A stretch of DNA of 64,000 nucleotides, from positions 248,001 through 312,000 of the forward strand of contig OZ252227.1 in NCBI GenBank assembly GCA_965249175.1, read 5' to 3'. Numbering within the stretch: position 1 is the stretch's first letter; each line of letters opens with the position of its first letter. Under the pieces are notes generated by a model. The model had not been told where the DNA came from. It ran no database searches and saw only the letters and a program-made list of their open reading frames with translations. Source of the stretch: CAZYFH01 sp965249175. GTDB lineage: Bacteria; Acidobacteriota; Vicinamibacteria; Vicinamibacterales; UBA8438. Shown here piece after piece: positions 43,971-52,364 of the stretch. A program made the position numbers and the translations under genes.

Positions 43971-44960
43971 ATGCGTCGTGCGACCCTCGTTGGCCTGTTA
44001 CTCGCGCTGCCGGCCTTGGCCGTGGCCCAACCGATCGACGCCCCCCGCACACTCTGGGGACACCCCGACCTGCAGGGCCTTTGGGACTTCCGCACGATCA
44101 CACCCCTCGAACGACCCGAAGCGCTGGGCGACCGGGCGTTTCTGACCGCAGAAGAGGCCGCCACCCTTGAGCGCGACGTGGTCGATAGAAATCTGCTCCT
44201 CTTGAATCGCCCGCCGGCGCGCACATCCACGGGTGGCAACGTAGACCGCCGCGGCGACGGGACACCAGGGTTCTACAACAACTTCTGGCTCGATACCGGC
44301 ACCCGCACGGTGGACACCGGGCGCACGTCGCTGATCACCGATCCCTCGAACGGACGGCTCCCGGCCCTCACGGCAACTGGACGGCAGCGGGCCGACCAGG
44401 AGTATCCGTTCGATTCTTATCTGGACCTGGATGCCGGCGACCGCTGCATCCTGGGATTGAACGCCGGCCCACCGATCGTCCCGGCCGCCTACAACCAGAA
44501 TCTGCTGCTCCTGCAGACCCCCGCACACGTCGTGCTGCTCACGGAAATGGTGCACACCGTGCGGGTGGTGCCGCTCGACGAGCGCCCCCGCCTTGGCGAT
44601 GCCATTCTTCAGTGGTCGGGGGATGCGCGCGGCTACTGGGAAGGCGACACGCTTGTGGTCGAGACGGCAAATTTCGTCGATGAGCGGCGCTGGACGACGT
44701 CCAACACGATGGGTGCCATTGGCTCTACGACGGGCCTGCGGTTGGTGGAGCGGTTCACCAGGGTAGACGCGGACACGCTCGAGTACGCGTTCACTGTGGA
44801 CGATCCCGACATCTGGACGGCTCCGTGGACGGCGTCAGTGCCCATGCGTCGAACCGACGGACCGTTGTTTGAGTATGCGTGCCACGAGGGCAACCGCAGC
44901 GTCCCGCTCATCTTGAGCGGGGCGCGTGCTCAGGAACGCGAGGCGGGAGCCGATCGCTAG
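43971..44960 (+). CDS. Exported hypothetical protein, WGxPDLQGxW family, paralogue
   Basis: 329 residues; signal peptide VGLLLALPALAVAQ. Opens with WGHPDLQGLWDFRTITPLER and keeps the same blocks as the protein at 1254-2252: GRTSLITDPSNGRLPAL, EMVHTVRVVPLD, GYWEGDTLVVETANF, FEYACHEGNRSV. The repeated set across both copies marks the conserved core. Function unknown. Seven bases separate its stop from the start of the CFA synthase gene, so transcription may be shared. Confidence 0.86.
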   Translation: MRRATLVGLLLALPALAVAQPIDAPRTLWGHPDLQGLWDFRTITPLERPEALGDRAFLTAEEAATLERDVVDRNLLLLNRPPARTSTGGNVDRRGDGTPGFYNNFWLDTGTRTVDTGRTSLITDPSNGRLPALTATGRQRADQEYPFDSYLDLDAGDRCILGLNAGPPIVPAAYNQNLLLLQTPAHVVLLTEMVHTVRVVPLDERPRLGDAILQWSGDARGYWEGDTLVVETANFVDERRWTTSNTMGAIGSTTGLRLVERFTRVDADTLEYAFTVDDPDIWTAPWTASVPMRRTDGPLFEYACHEGNRSVPLILSGARAQEREAGADR

Positions 44961-44967
44961 TCGAGCA

Positions 44968-46194
44968 ATGGCGACATTCTCAGAGGTCCACACGTTTCTC
45001 GCCGGCGCGCTCACGCGCTTCCCGTGGCCTATCGTGATCAGCGGCCGGGAGGGCCGTTCGTACGCCATCGGGGGCAGCCGGGATCACTGGTGCGGTAAAC
45101 CGCTGGCGATTCGATTCAACACCGAGGAGGCGCTCAATGCGGTGCTCTCGCTAGACGGGATGAGAGTGCTCGAGGGGTTTGTGCGCGGCGACGTCGAGAT
45201 GCACGGCAATCTGTATGCGCTGGGCTACCTTGGGGACTACCTCGACCTCGGTATGTCGAAGGCGCGGCTGCTGGCATTCCTGGTCAAGCACCGCCTTTTT
45301 CAGTCCGTTCGGCGCGCCAGGCTTAATGTGCGCAGCCACTACGACGTTCCGCAGGCGATGCTCGCGGCCTACCTGGACAAGACGTATCTGTCGTACTCCT
45401 GTGCCATGTTCGAGCACCCGGACTGTTGTCGTGTCGACGAGCTGACGACGCCGGGAGACGGTCGGCGCGACACGTTCGATTCGTTGGAGAAGGCGCAGTG
45501 GCGCAAGTTCAAGGACGCCGTTGACTACATCGATCCACGTGCGGGCGAGACGCTGCTCGACGTTGGCTGTGGCTACGGTGGACAACTGGCGGTGGCGCTC
45601 GAGCTCTACTCGTTCGGACAGGTGGTCGGCTGCACGCACTCGCATAATCAAGTGGAATTCGGTCGCCGCCTCCTCGCCGCGTTCGACCCCGGCTTGTGGG
45701 AGCTTCGAGAAGCCGATTATCGGGAAGACGACCGCGTCTTCGATCACGTCACGTCGACGGGCATGATCAGTCACGTCGGCCCGCGCGGACTCGTGCCCTA
45801 TGTGCGCAACGTCAGGCGACGCATCAAGACCGGCGGACGCTACGTGCATCACGCGCTCATGGCCCCGTACCGGACGCGTCCATTGGAGGCGTCGGCTGGC
45901 ATCGCGTTCAACAAGACGTATGTGTGGCCGGGGTTTCATTGGTTCACGTTCGGGGAACATGTCCGAGCCCTCGAAACCAACGGGTTCCACGTTCGCCGCG
46001 CCGTCGATCTGTCCCCGCACTACGCGAAGACGACCGCCGCGTGGTACGAGCGGTTCATGAAGAGCAAGGACGACATCTTGCGCCTGGTCAACGGCGAGAC
46101 GTATCGAGGCTGGCAGGTCTACCTGGCAGGGAACTCGGGGTCGTTCCTCACGAAGCACTCCCAGGTCTACCGTCTGTACTGCGAGGCGATCTGA
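44968..46194 (+). CDS. cfa: Cyclopropane-fatty-acyl-phospholipid synthase family methyltransferase
   Basis: 408 residues from ATG 44968. N-terminal lipid-binding part (VEMHGNLYALGYLGDYLDLG), then HYDVPQAMLAAYLD, TYLSYSCAMFEHPD with the active-site cysteine, SAM motif TLLDVGCGYGGQLAV, and STGMISHVG, WPGFHWFTFGEHV and RFMKSK. It adds a methylene or methyl group from SAM to unsaturated membrane lipids. The usual E. coli-type C-terminal region is present. Context gives no more specific role. Confidence 0.9.
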   Translation: MATFSEVHTFLAGALTRFPWPIVISGREGRSYAIGGSRDHWCGKPLAIRFNTEEALNAVLSLDGMRVLEGFVRGDVEMHGNLYALGYLGDYLDLGMSKARLLAFLVKHRLFQSVRRARLNVRSHYDVPQAMLAAYLDKTYLSYSCAMFEHPDCCRVDELTTPGDGRRDTFDSLEKAQWRKFKDAVDYIDPRAGETLLDVGCGYGGQLAVALELYSFGQVVGCTHSHNQVEFGRRLLAAFDPGLWELREADYREDDRVFDHVTSTGMISHVGPRGLVPYVRNVRRRIKTGGRYVHHALMAPYRTRPLEASAGIAFNKTYVWPGFHWFTFGEHVRALETNGFHVRRAVDLSPHYAKTTAAWYERFMKSKDDILRLVNGETYRGWQVYLAGNSGSFLTKHSQVYRLYCEAI

Positions 46195-46211
46195 GGACGG
46201 TCGAGTAGATC

Positions 46212-47570
46212 ATGGCAATGAAAGTGACGACGTCGATCGTGGTCGGCCTGTTCGTCGTGGGCGGTGCCCTGCACGCGGAGGACTGGCCCCACTGGCGTGG
46301 CCCGGATGGCCGCCGGATCTCGACTGAGGACCGCTTGCCGACGCGCTGGAGCCACGACACCGGTGTGGCCTGGCGGACGCCGCTCCGCGGGCTGGGCGTG
46401 TCCTCGCCGATCGTCTCGGGCGAGCTCGTGGTCCTGACGTCGCAGATCGGTCAGGGACCACTCCGTCCGGGGTCACACCCGGCGCTGGTACGCGGCGGGC
46501 CGGATCCGGACCGCGAGCGTCCCCTCGGCGGCCGGCGCGTGGATGGCGACGGCCGGGACATCGTCTTCCTCGTCAGCGCGTTCAACCGCGGAGATGGCTC
46601 CGTGGCCTGGGAGTACGAGGTCGCGGCGGAGGGCGAGCTGCCGCACGGGCACCAGAAGACCAATATGGCGAGCCCGAGCGCCACGTCGGACGGCGAACGG
46701 GTCTATGCGTGGTTCGCCACCGGTCAGCTGGTGGCACTCGACATGCGTGGAGAGCCGGTCTGGGAACGGCACCTGGCACGCGACTACGGCACCTACGAGA
46801 TCGTATGGGGGCACTCCAGCTCACCGACAGTCTATGAGGACCTGCTTATTCTGCAATGCGATCACGAGCCGGCCTCCTATCTGCTCGCGCTCGACCGCCG
46901 GACGAGCGAGGAGCGGTGGAAGGTCGATCGCGGTGCCGGGCTGCGTTCCTTCAGCACGCCGGTCGTTGTCGCCGGACCGAACGGCGACGAGCTGATTGTC
47001 AATGCGAGCGAGCGGCTCGACGCGTACGACCCATCGACCGGCGAGTGGCTCTGGCGGGCTGGCGGGCCGAACCAGTACCCGGTGCCGGCCGCGACCTACG
47101 ATGATCGAGGCACCGTCTACACGAGTCGCGGGCATCGGGCCGGCCCGTACATGGCGATCCGCCTTGGTGGACGCGGCGACGTCGGCGAGACGCACGTCGC
47201 CTGGCATGTGCCGACTGGAGCGCCGTACATCTCGTCGATCCTCTATTACGACGGGCTCATCTATATGGCGAACGGCAACGGCATCGTGACCGCCGTCGAT
47301 GCCGAGACTGGACGCCGTGTCTGGCAGGACCGGCTCGGTGGAATCTACTCGGCGTCGCCCGCGGCGGGCGACGGCAAGGTCTACTTCTTCAGCGAGACGG
47401 GCGAGACGCTGGTCCTCGAGGCCGGGCGCGAGCTGACGGTGCTCGCCCGGAACGACCTCGGCGAGCGGGTCGTCTCGTCACCGGCGGTTTCCGACGGGCG
47501 GATCTTCATCCGGACCGATGAATCCCTCGTTGCCGTGGAAGGGAACGATGCGGCGCCAAGAGGAGAGTGA
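46212..47570 (+). CDS. Exported PQQ-like beta-propeller protein
   Basis: 452 residues with a signal peptide (SIVVGLFVVGGALHAEDW). It contains repeated blades: DWPHWRGPDGR, GVSSPIVSGELVVLTSQ, GQLVALDMRGEPVWER, SSPTVYEDLLILQCD, LIVNASERLDAYDPSTGEWLW and GNGIVTAVDAETGRRVWQDRL. Such propellers either bind PQQ or act as scaffolds like BamB. The catalytic residues of PQQ dehydrogenases are not visible, so a structural or binding role is more likely. It follows the CFA synthase gene by 17 bases. Confidence 0.88.
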   Translation: MAMKVTTSIVVGLFVVGGALHAEDWPHWRGPDGRRISTEDRLPTRWSHDTGVAWRTPLRGLGVSSPIVSGELVVLTSQIGQGPLRPGSHPALVRGGPDPDRERPLGGRRVDGDGRDIVFLVSAFNRGDGSVAWEYEVAAEGELPHGHQKTNMASPSATSDGERVYAWFATGQLVALDMRGEPVWERHLARDYGTYEIVWGHSSSPTVYEDLLILQCDHEPASYLLALDRRTSEERWKVDRGAGLRSFSTPVVVAGPNGDELIVNASERLDAYDPSTGEWLWRAGGPNQYPVPAATYDDRGTVYTSRGHRAGPYMAIRLGGRGDVGETHVAWHVPTGAPYISSILYYDGLIYMANGNGIVTAVDAETGRRVWQDRLGGIYSASPAAGDGKVYFFSETGETLVLEAGRELTVLARNDLGERVVSSPAVSDGRIFIRTDESLVAVEGNDAAPRGE

Positions 47571-47597
47571 GGACCTAGGAAACGAGCCTGATACCGA

Positions 47598-47924
47598 CTA
47601 GTCGGCGGGTTCCATCGTTGCCACGGCGATCGTCATGCCGTCGGTCTCGCCCGTCACCTCGACCTCTTTCGTCATGAGCGCCGCGAGCTGGTCGCCGTTG
47701 ATCGCCGGCCAGTCGCCGGTGATCGTGTAGGTCCCGTCGCTCGTTCGGATACCGATCGGCTCCGCCCGCTCGGCGCACCGGAGCATGCACGCGGCCGTGC
47801 CCTTGCCGAAGGGCACGTTGGCACACCCGATCTCGACGAGCGTGCCGGTGATGGTCGACTCCGCGGCCCCACTCGGAACCGCGAACGTGAGGATCACGAT
47901 GGCGATGGCAACGATCGTACGCAT
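47598..47924 (-). CDS. Exported small protein, unknown
   Basis: 108 residues. Signal peptide VAIAIVILTFAVPSGAAE. The mature part has GTLVEIGCANVPFGKG, AACMLRCAERAEPIGI and TYTITGDWPAINGDQLAALMTKEV, with three cysteines. This looks like a small beta-barrel (OB-like) secreted protein seen in acidobacteria, but I cannot name it. It is divergent from the methyltransferase gene. Confidence 0.7.
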   Translation of the reverse strand: MRTIVAIAIVILTFAVPSGAAESTITGTLVEIGCANVPFGKGTAACMLRCAERAEPIGIRTSDGTYTITGDWPAINGDQLAALMTKEVEVTGETDGMTIAVATMEPAD

Positions 47925-47976
47925 AGCGCAGTGTCGGGGCAGAAATCGCAGGTGTCAAGGTTGCCGTCGTGCTCCG

Positions 47977-48642
47977 GTGCTGGCGCTGGCGCTGGCGCTG
48001 ATCGCCTCACTGACGGCTGGATATGCGGCACAAACGAGCCCTCTCAGCGGCGAGCGCCCAACCGAGTTGGCCGATCCGCGGGATGCCGGGTGGTTCTACC
48101 GGCCGGGCAGGATCAATAGCGAGAAGCCTGAAGAACTCCTCGATCTCCTCGGAATCAAAGAGGGCGATGTCGTAGCGGACGTCGGTGCCGGCGTCGGCTT
48201 TTTCTCCCTGCGCGCCGCCGAGCGGGTCGGACGCACTGGCAAGGTGCTCGCGGTCGACGTCCAGCCCGAGATGATCGACGGTCTGCGAATGATGATGGAG
48301 AGATTCGGACACGAGAACATCGAGCCGATCCTTGGCAACGTCGACGATCCGAAGCTCCCCGCCGATAGCGTCGATCACGTCCTGATGGTCATGGCGTATC
48401 ACGAGTTTTCGCATCCGGTTGAGATGATGCGTCACGTGCGCGACGCAATGAAGCGCGATGGGCAGATCGTGGTCGTCGAGTACAAGGCCGAGACCCCCGA
48501 GTCGCGAGTCCAACCTCTCCACAAAATGAGCGAGGCGGAGATCCTGCAAGACATGCGGACGCTGGGTTTCAGGCGAGTCAGCGTGGTCGACATCGTTCCG
48601 AGCCAACACGTCTTTGTCTTTAAGAAAACAGAGGACAACTAA
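47977..48642 (+). CDS. Class I SAM-dependent methyltransferase, probably exported
   Basis: About 221 residues. After a hydrophobic N-terminus (LALALALIASLTAGYAAQ) and WFYRPGRINSEKPEELL come VVADVGAGVGFFSLRAAERVG (motif I), KVLAVDVQPEMIDGL, HVLMVMAYHEFSHPVEMM, RDGQIVVVEYKAE and HKMSEAEILQDM. Start GTG 47977 is a guess; the frame is open further up, opposite the gene at 47598-47924. Substrate unknown. A signal-like segment on a methyltransferase is unusual and could be mis-started. Confidence 0.78.
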   Translation: MLALALALIASLTAGYAAQTSPLSGERPTELADPRDAGWFYRPGRINSEKPEELLDLLGIKEGDVVADVGAGVGFFSLRAAERVGRTGKVLAVDVQPEMIDGLRMMMERFGHENIEPILGNVDDPKLPADSVDHVLMVMAYHEFSHPVEMMRHVRDAMKRDGQIVVVEYKAETPESRVQPLHKMSEAEILQDMRTLGFRRVSVVDIVPSQHVFVFKKTEDN

Positions 48643-48664
48643 CTCGGCGTCTCAGGAGGGATCT

Positions 48665-48799
48665 ATGCTCAGGACATTGCCACTCGTGATCGCGGTGTTG
48701 GTGCTGGCCGTGCCGGCGACGGCGCAGGGATGCCGAAGTCGGGATGGTTCGTCCCGCCACTGCCGGCGTCGACACGACGGGTCGCAGAATCGCTGTTAG
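48665..48799 (+). pseudogene. 5' end of an exported protein gene, broken
   Basis: A strong CAGGAGGGATCT lies before ATG 48665, followed by a signal peptide LPLVIAVLVLAVPATAQ. After residue 22 the frame stops making sense (Cys/Arg/Ser-rich) and ends at 48799, while a neighbouring frame reads MPKSGWFVPPLPASTRR. A 1-base frameshift plus the gene cassette inserted at 48795 explain the loss. Confidence 0.55.
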
Positions 48800-48831
48800 A
48801 CGGAAATAGTTCCGCTTGCGAAATCAATCAA

Positions 48832-49263
48832 ATGGAAATCCGTCTCGCGACTGATGCCGATGGTGAGGCGATTAAGGGACTTGATGAGGCCGCCGGACTC
48901 AATGAACGGCGCCAGGCATCCGTCGACCGATGGCTAAGGCGCAGGGAGTGCTGGGTCGCGGTAATGGACGGACGGGTCGTGGCGTACGCGGCGTTTGGCT
49001 ACTCCTTCTATGAGCGCGGCTTCGTCGAGATGCTCTACGTGGCCAAGAACCACCGAGGCCGCGGCATAGGGCTGGCGCTGATGAATCACTTTGGGCAAAT
49101 CTGCGACACGACAGACATGTTCACCTCAACCAATCAATCGAATATGCCTATGCAGCGGCTTCTGGCTAAAGGTGGCTTCCTGCCAAGCGGCGTCATCGAA
49201 AACCTGGACGAAGGGGATCCAGAACTGGTTTACTTCAAGCGGCTTCGGAACGAAACCGTCTAA
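48832..49263 (+). CDS. GNAT-family acetyltransferase
   Basis: 143 residues from ATG 48832 (MEIRLATDADGEAI). GNAT features: VAYAAFGYSFYERGFVEML (strands 2-4) and VAKNHRGRGIGLALMNHFG, the acetyl-CoA binding signature R/Q-x-x-G-x-G/A, and PMQRLLAKGGFLPSGVIE near the end. It is more AT-rich than its neighbours, which agrees with cassette origin. Substrate unknown; cassette-borne GNATs include antibiotic acetyltransferases but nothing here shows that. Confidence 0.88.
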   Translation: MEIRLATDADGEAIKGLDEAAGLNERRQASVDRWLRRRECWVAVMDGRVVAYAAFGYSFYERGFVEMLYVAKNHRGRGIGLALMNHFGQICDTTDMFTSTNQSNMPMQRLLAKGGFLPSGVIENLDEGDPELVYFKRLRNETV

Positions 49264-49346
49264 CATTCACATGGAGCCGACGCGCCCGACCGTCGGGGGC
49301 GACGCTGTCGCCGCCGGCGCGCGGCTCATTTGGCGCGGTGTGGCCT
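49258..49346 (+). other. attC-like recombination site
   Basis: GTCTAAC at 49258-49264, then arms GGAGCCGACGCGCC (49273-49286) and GGCGCGCGGCTC (49316-49327) that pair with a small mismatch, as in attC folded strands. The final GTTRRRY core is missing at the right. Confidence 0.62.
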
Positions 49347-49394
49347 TGCGGCCGTGAATGGACCACCACAGCCGGTTCACGCTACCAGAACGCC

Positions 49395-50801
49395 CTAGCA
49401 GCCCGTGGTGAAAACGCCCTTTCGTAGGTCGAGGGGCATGTGTTCGTGACACCGTGTCATAAGGTCGAGAAACGACGAGTGCGGCAGATCTTGCGCATCT
49501 CGCGCCCACGCGGGCGATACGAGGGTCCAGAGGCGGCCAAGATCAGCGATCAAGGCCTCGAAGACGGCGACCGCGCGGCCTTGGAGGCTCCGCGGCGTGC
49601 CGACGCCCGTCAGCTGCCGCATGAGGAGCCCAAGATTGAACCCGCAGACGTGCACAAGCACGCGCTTGAGGATGTTGGGATGCCCACGCAGATGCACCCG
49701 GCGCAGCCGCCCGGTCTCGTAGAGATGCGCGTTGGGGCGTTCGAGCAACTCGCCCCGCCGTCGCAGCAGCCGTTGCCCACGCGTGCCCCGAATGCGCCGA
49801 CGGTTCGCGTACACGGCGTCGCGCGCCGCCGCCTTGCCTGTCCAGTTGCGTCGCCCGCGGTCCGGCTCCGAAACATAACTGCGCACGCCGAGCGCGGCGA
49901 ACGCCACCATCGTCTCGTTACTGTGATACCCCTTGTCCCCGACGACCTCGGCGATACCGGCGCCGGCCGGCAGGACGGCTTCGACGTGGTCGGCCGCCGT
50001 GATCAGGGTCTCGACCATCGTCGTCGTATCGCCGTCGTCGGCATCCTGCACGGTGACGCCGACGATGGCCCCCGTCTCCAGGTCCACCGCATGCTCCGCG
50101 GTGTGCGCCAAGTGCGTGCGCCCGTCCTTCAGCTTCGTGATCTTCGCGTCCGGATCCTGCGGATGCGTCCAGTCGTCGTTGGAGCCTTTCTTCTTCCGTT
50201 TCCGGTCGAACCGGGCCAGCTCAGCGCGGGTCGGCGTGACGATGCCGGACGCCTCGGCCAGCCCGGTCAGAAACGCCTCGTAGCCTTCGCCCGTGTCCCG
50301 GCGCACGATACTCCGCAATGCGGCGTTCGCTTCCAACGTCGTGGCATCGATGCCGAGGGTCCGCCCGGTCACGAGCTGGGCGTCGGCCAGTTGCTGCAGC
50401 ACCCACGTGAACACCGCTTGATGGGTCTCGACGTCGATCAGGCGCCGGGTGCGCGACAGCGTCGAGTGATCCGGCGGCGCCTCGTGCAGCTCGAGGTCCA
50501 GAAACTGCCGGATGCTCAGCGAATCGGCCGCCCGCCACGCGATCGCCCGCTCCGAGTCCAGCCCTTCGAAGTAGCCGAGCATCAGCAGCCGGAAGTACCG
50601 CCCCGGCGCCAGACTCGGACGACCGACGCCGTCCGCGTAGAACGGCGCGCATTGCGCCTCGACGAACGCGTCGAAGCCCGTGTCATCGAGGATCCGATTC
50701 AATCGCTGATAGAACGGATGCGCCGCACTGCGAGGCAGGTCGCTGGTGGGAACCCACATCGATGCTTGCCGCGCCCGGCGTCGTCGTTTGCCCATCGCCA
50801 T
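49395..50801 (-). CDS. Transposase of IS copy 2
   Basis: 468 residues, identical by reading to that at 7302-8708 (same GKRRRRARQ start, IDATTLEAN, GDKGYHSNE, ending FTTGC). The TAG stop at 49395-49397 lies in the flanking CTAG. Intact, so probably active. Confidence 0.92.
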   Translation of the reverse strand: MAMGKRRRRARQASMWVPTSDLPRSAAHPFYQRLNRILDDTGFDAFVEAQCAPFYADGVGRPSLAPGRYFRLLMLGYFEGLDSERAIAWRAADSLSIRQFLDLELHEAPPDHSTLSRTRRLIDVETHQAVFTWVLQQLADAQLVTGRTLGIDATTLEANAALRSIVRRDTGEGYEAFLTGLAEASGIVTPTRAELARFDRKRKKKGSNDDWTHPQDPDAKITKLKDGRTHLAHTAEHAVDLETGAIVGVTVQDADDGDTTTMVETLITAADHVEAVLPAGAGIAEVVGDKGYHSNETMVAFAALGVRSYVSEPDRGRRNWTGKAAARDAVYANRRRIRGTRGQRLLRRRGELLERPNAHLYETGRLRRVHLRGHPNILKRVLVHVCGFNLGLLMRQLTGVGTPRSLQGRAVAVFEALIADLGRLWTLVSPAWARDAQDLPHSSFLDLMTRCHEHMPLDLRKGVFTTGC

Positions 50802-50866
50802 GCGCGACAGTGTAGTACGCGGGATCGATCGTGTCGATCCCTAATAGGGACTTTCACCACGGGCTG
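49399..50866 (-). mobile_element. Insertion sequence, IS1182/IS5-like, copy 2
   Basis: 1468 bp between CTAG at 49395-49398 and 50867-50870, with the same terminal repeats as copy 1 in opposite orientation. It begins about 50 bp after the gene cassette. Together with copy 3, in the same orientation, it flanks a 4.2 kb segment. Confidence 0.92.
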
Positions 50867-50870
50867 CTAG

Positions 50871-51283
50871 GGCTCCAGCCCGACCCAACGCCCATGGCTG
50901 GGCCGGGCACGCACTATGTAGTTGTCAAGCAGAGCGTAACGACTCGGCCGCACGAGCGGCTGTACACGCAAACGCCCCGAAGCTGCGCTCGTTCTTGGCG
51001 GGACCAGGGCAGCCACGAGGCGATGGACGAACGACCCATGAAGGCCGTTACAGGATCAGTCTACCTCCTTGGCGCGCAGAGTCAACCTGCTCCCGCCATC
51101 TTCTGCCGCGGGCCCGCCCTCGCTGTTGTGAGGCGAGACAGAAGCGGGGGCGCCGCCGACGCCCTGCAAGGAAACGGCGGCACCCCCTGGCTCAACCACC
51201 GAAGAGCCCGGTGGGAGAGTTGCCGCCCATTATGGCAGCCTCCACCGGGCCCCCTCGCGCCACGCGGCGCGGAGGAGGCCCAA
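50871..51283. other. Intergenic stretch with no recognised gene
   Basis: 413 bp after IS copy 2. Contains no convincing ORF or RNA. It ends with a strong ribosome-binding site, GGAGGAGG, before ATG 51284. Nothing else was identified. Confidence 0.4.
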
Positions 51284-51529
51284 ATGCAAGACGTAGCAGA
51301 AGCTGATGCCCCGGCGTGGCTCGACGCCATCCCCAACATGACGTCGAGCGAGGTGTTGAGAGGCATAGCCGACGAACTCGGCCTGCAGGTCACGATCGTC
51401 GACCCGGCCCAGCCGCCGAGGCGAGACATCCTCCTGGCCGCCACGGCCGGCGCCGTCCAGGCGACCGGCTCACGGCGTGTGTTCTCACGCAGGGCGTTGC
51501 TCACGGGACGGTTTGGCGGTGGCCGATGA
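51284..51529 (+). CDS. Small protein with ADEL...DPA motif, unknown
   Basis: 81 residues from ATG 51284 after GGAGGAGG. Core MTSSEVLRGIADELGLQVTI and VDPAQPPRRDILLA; the last 30 residues (VQATGSRRVFSRRA...) look out of frame or disordered. The following frames repeat the pattern (LADELRVDIVILDPATMTPEE), so a duplicated small gene is present. No family recognised. The stop overlaps the next ATG by ATGA. Confidence 0.45.
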   Translation: MQDVAEADAPAWLDAIPNMTSSEVLRGIADELGLQVTIVDPAQPPRRDILLAATAGAVQATGSRRVFSRRALLTGRFGGGR

Positions 51530-51731
51530 GGCCGCCTCGTCGATCCCGTGGGGGGAAGACGGATGCGGAGATCGCCGGCAACATGGCCAAGCTGCTCGAG
51601 AGGCCGCCACGGCCCCCCGCAGAGTGATACGCCACCTGGCCGACGAGCTCCGTGTGGATATCGTGATCCTCGACCCGGCGACGATGACGCCAGAGGAGGT
51701 GAGGGCGCTCCTCGGTCGCCGCCAGAACTAA
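51526..51731 (+). pseudogene. Second copy of the small ADEL/DPA gene, frame broken
   Basis: A frame from ATG 51526 reads RRSRGGKTDAEIAGNMAKLL to a stop at 51627; an overlapping frame from GTG 51624 continues VIRHLADELRVDIVILDPA and ends at 51731. The junction (AGAGTGATAC) places stop and restart in different frames, so this is a frameshifted copy or two coupled peptides. Confidence 0.4.
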
Positions 51732-51752
51732 GGAGTAGGGAGTAGGGAGTAG
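51732..51752 (+). repeat. 7-bp tandem repeat GGAGTAG x3
   Basis: Three exact GGAGTAG copies directly after the stop TAA, followed by GTAGGGG. No role is evident. Confidence 0.75.
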
Positions 51753-51759
51753 GTAGGGG

Positions 51760-51779
51760 TATGCCCCCGCTGGGGCATA
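51760..51779. terminator. Hairpin, candidate terminator
   Basis: TATGCCCC-CGCT-GGGGCATA, 8 bp stem just beyond the small gene pair. No T-tract follows, so it may be a stable hairpin rather than a true terminator. Confidence 0.4.
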
Positions 51780-51814
51780 GACACAGATCGGTTGAGCTGC
51801 GACGAGCACAAGAG

Positions 51815-51847
51815 ACACGGGCCTGACTGATTCACCTGAGCCCGTGT
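51815..51847 (-). terminator. Inverted repeat downstream of the DUF3303 gene
   Basis: ACACGGGC and GCCCGTGT, 8 bp arms around 17 bases, located 24 bp beyond the stop of the gene at 51871-52158 on the minus strand. A weak terminator is possible. Confidence 0.4.
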
Positions 51848-51870
51848 TTCTAACTTTGCAATTACTTCGA

Positions 51871-52158
51871 TTAGCCGCCGAAGCCATGTTTCGCGAATAT
51901 TGGCCCCGCTTCCTCGTCGCTCATGACTGGCGTTACGCGTACGTCCATGAGGTCATTCCACCCGAGCACCCAGTCGCCGATGATCGTTGGGTCGTTGGTC
52001 TCCACGACCACCCAACCCCCGACTCCACCAATTTCAATGAAACGGCCGACCAAAGAGGCGCCGTCGGGTAGCTCGAGACCCGCGCCGCTAGTGAAACGTT
52101 TGAGGACCTCATTCCGGTTGTTGTGGGTTGCAGCGAACGAAACCATGTATCGCGCCAT
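51871..52158 (-). CDS. DUF3303-family protein
   Basis: 95 residues. Family features: RYMVSFAATHNNRNEVLKRF, GAGLELPDGASLVGRFIEIG, GGWVVVETNDPTIIGDW and VRVTPVMSDEEAGPIF. DUF3303 proteins are small dimeric alpha-beta barrels, mostly of unknown role. It lies in the accessory segment between IS copies 2 and 3. Confidence 0.85.
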   Translation of the reverse strand: MARYMVSFAATHNNRNEVLKRFTSGAGLELPDGASLVGRFIEIGGVGGWVVVETNDPTIIGDWVLGWNDLMDVRVTPVMSDEEAGPIFAKHGFGG

Positions 52159-52364
52159 TCCGTTTCCCCTCTCCCCTCCGCGTGGGTGTTCTGATCACGT
52201 GGAGAGTAGCACAAGCCTGCCATGCGGCTCGTCCACAGCGCCCAGCCGCAGCCCGCGACCGATCGGCCTCGGTGACGGTGTGGGGTGGGCTCTACCGGCG
52301 CTGGCGACGACGCGTCGGTAGAGCCGAGTGACGGCGCGACGGACACGGAACAGGAGGAGGACTC

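Larger units (their letters stand above)
48796..49346 (+). mobile_element. Integron-type gene cassette carrying a GNAT gene
   Basis: The left core site GTTAGAC (48795-48801) fits GTTRRRY and is the exact reverse complement of GTCTAAC (49258-49264) at the gene's end. Between them lies a single gene with its stop inside GTCTAAC, and after it an imperfect hairpin, as in cassettes. The right end at about 49346 is estimated; no second GTTRRRY is there, so integration at a secondary site is likely. No integron integrase is seen in this window. Confidence 0.72.

Noticed and set aside
48730..48831. Extended N-terminus for the GNAT protein
   Set aside because: The extra 34 residues belong to the interrupted upstream gene and cross the cassette boundary; ATG 48832 starts the GNAT fold.
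51732..51752. GGAGTAG repeats as a possible CRISPR or iteron array
   Set aside because: Units are 7 bp and contiguous with no spacers; only three copies and no replication gene nearby.
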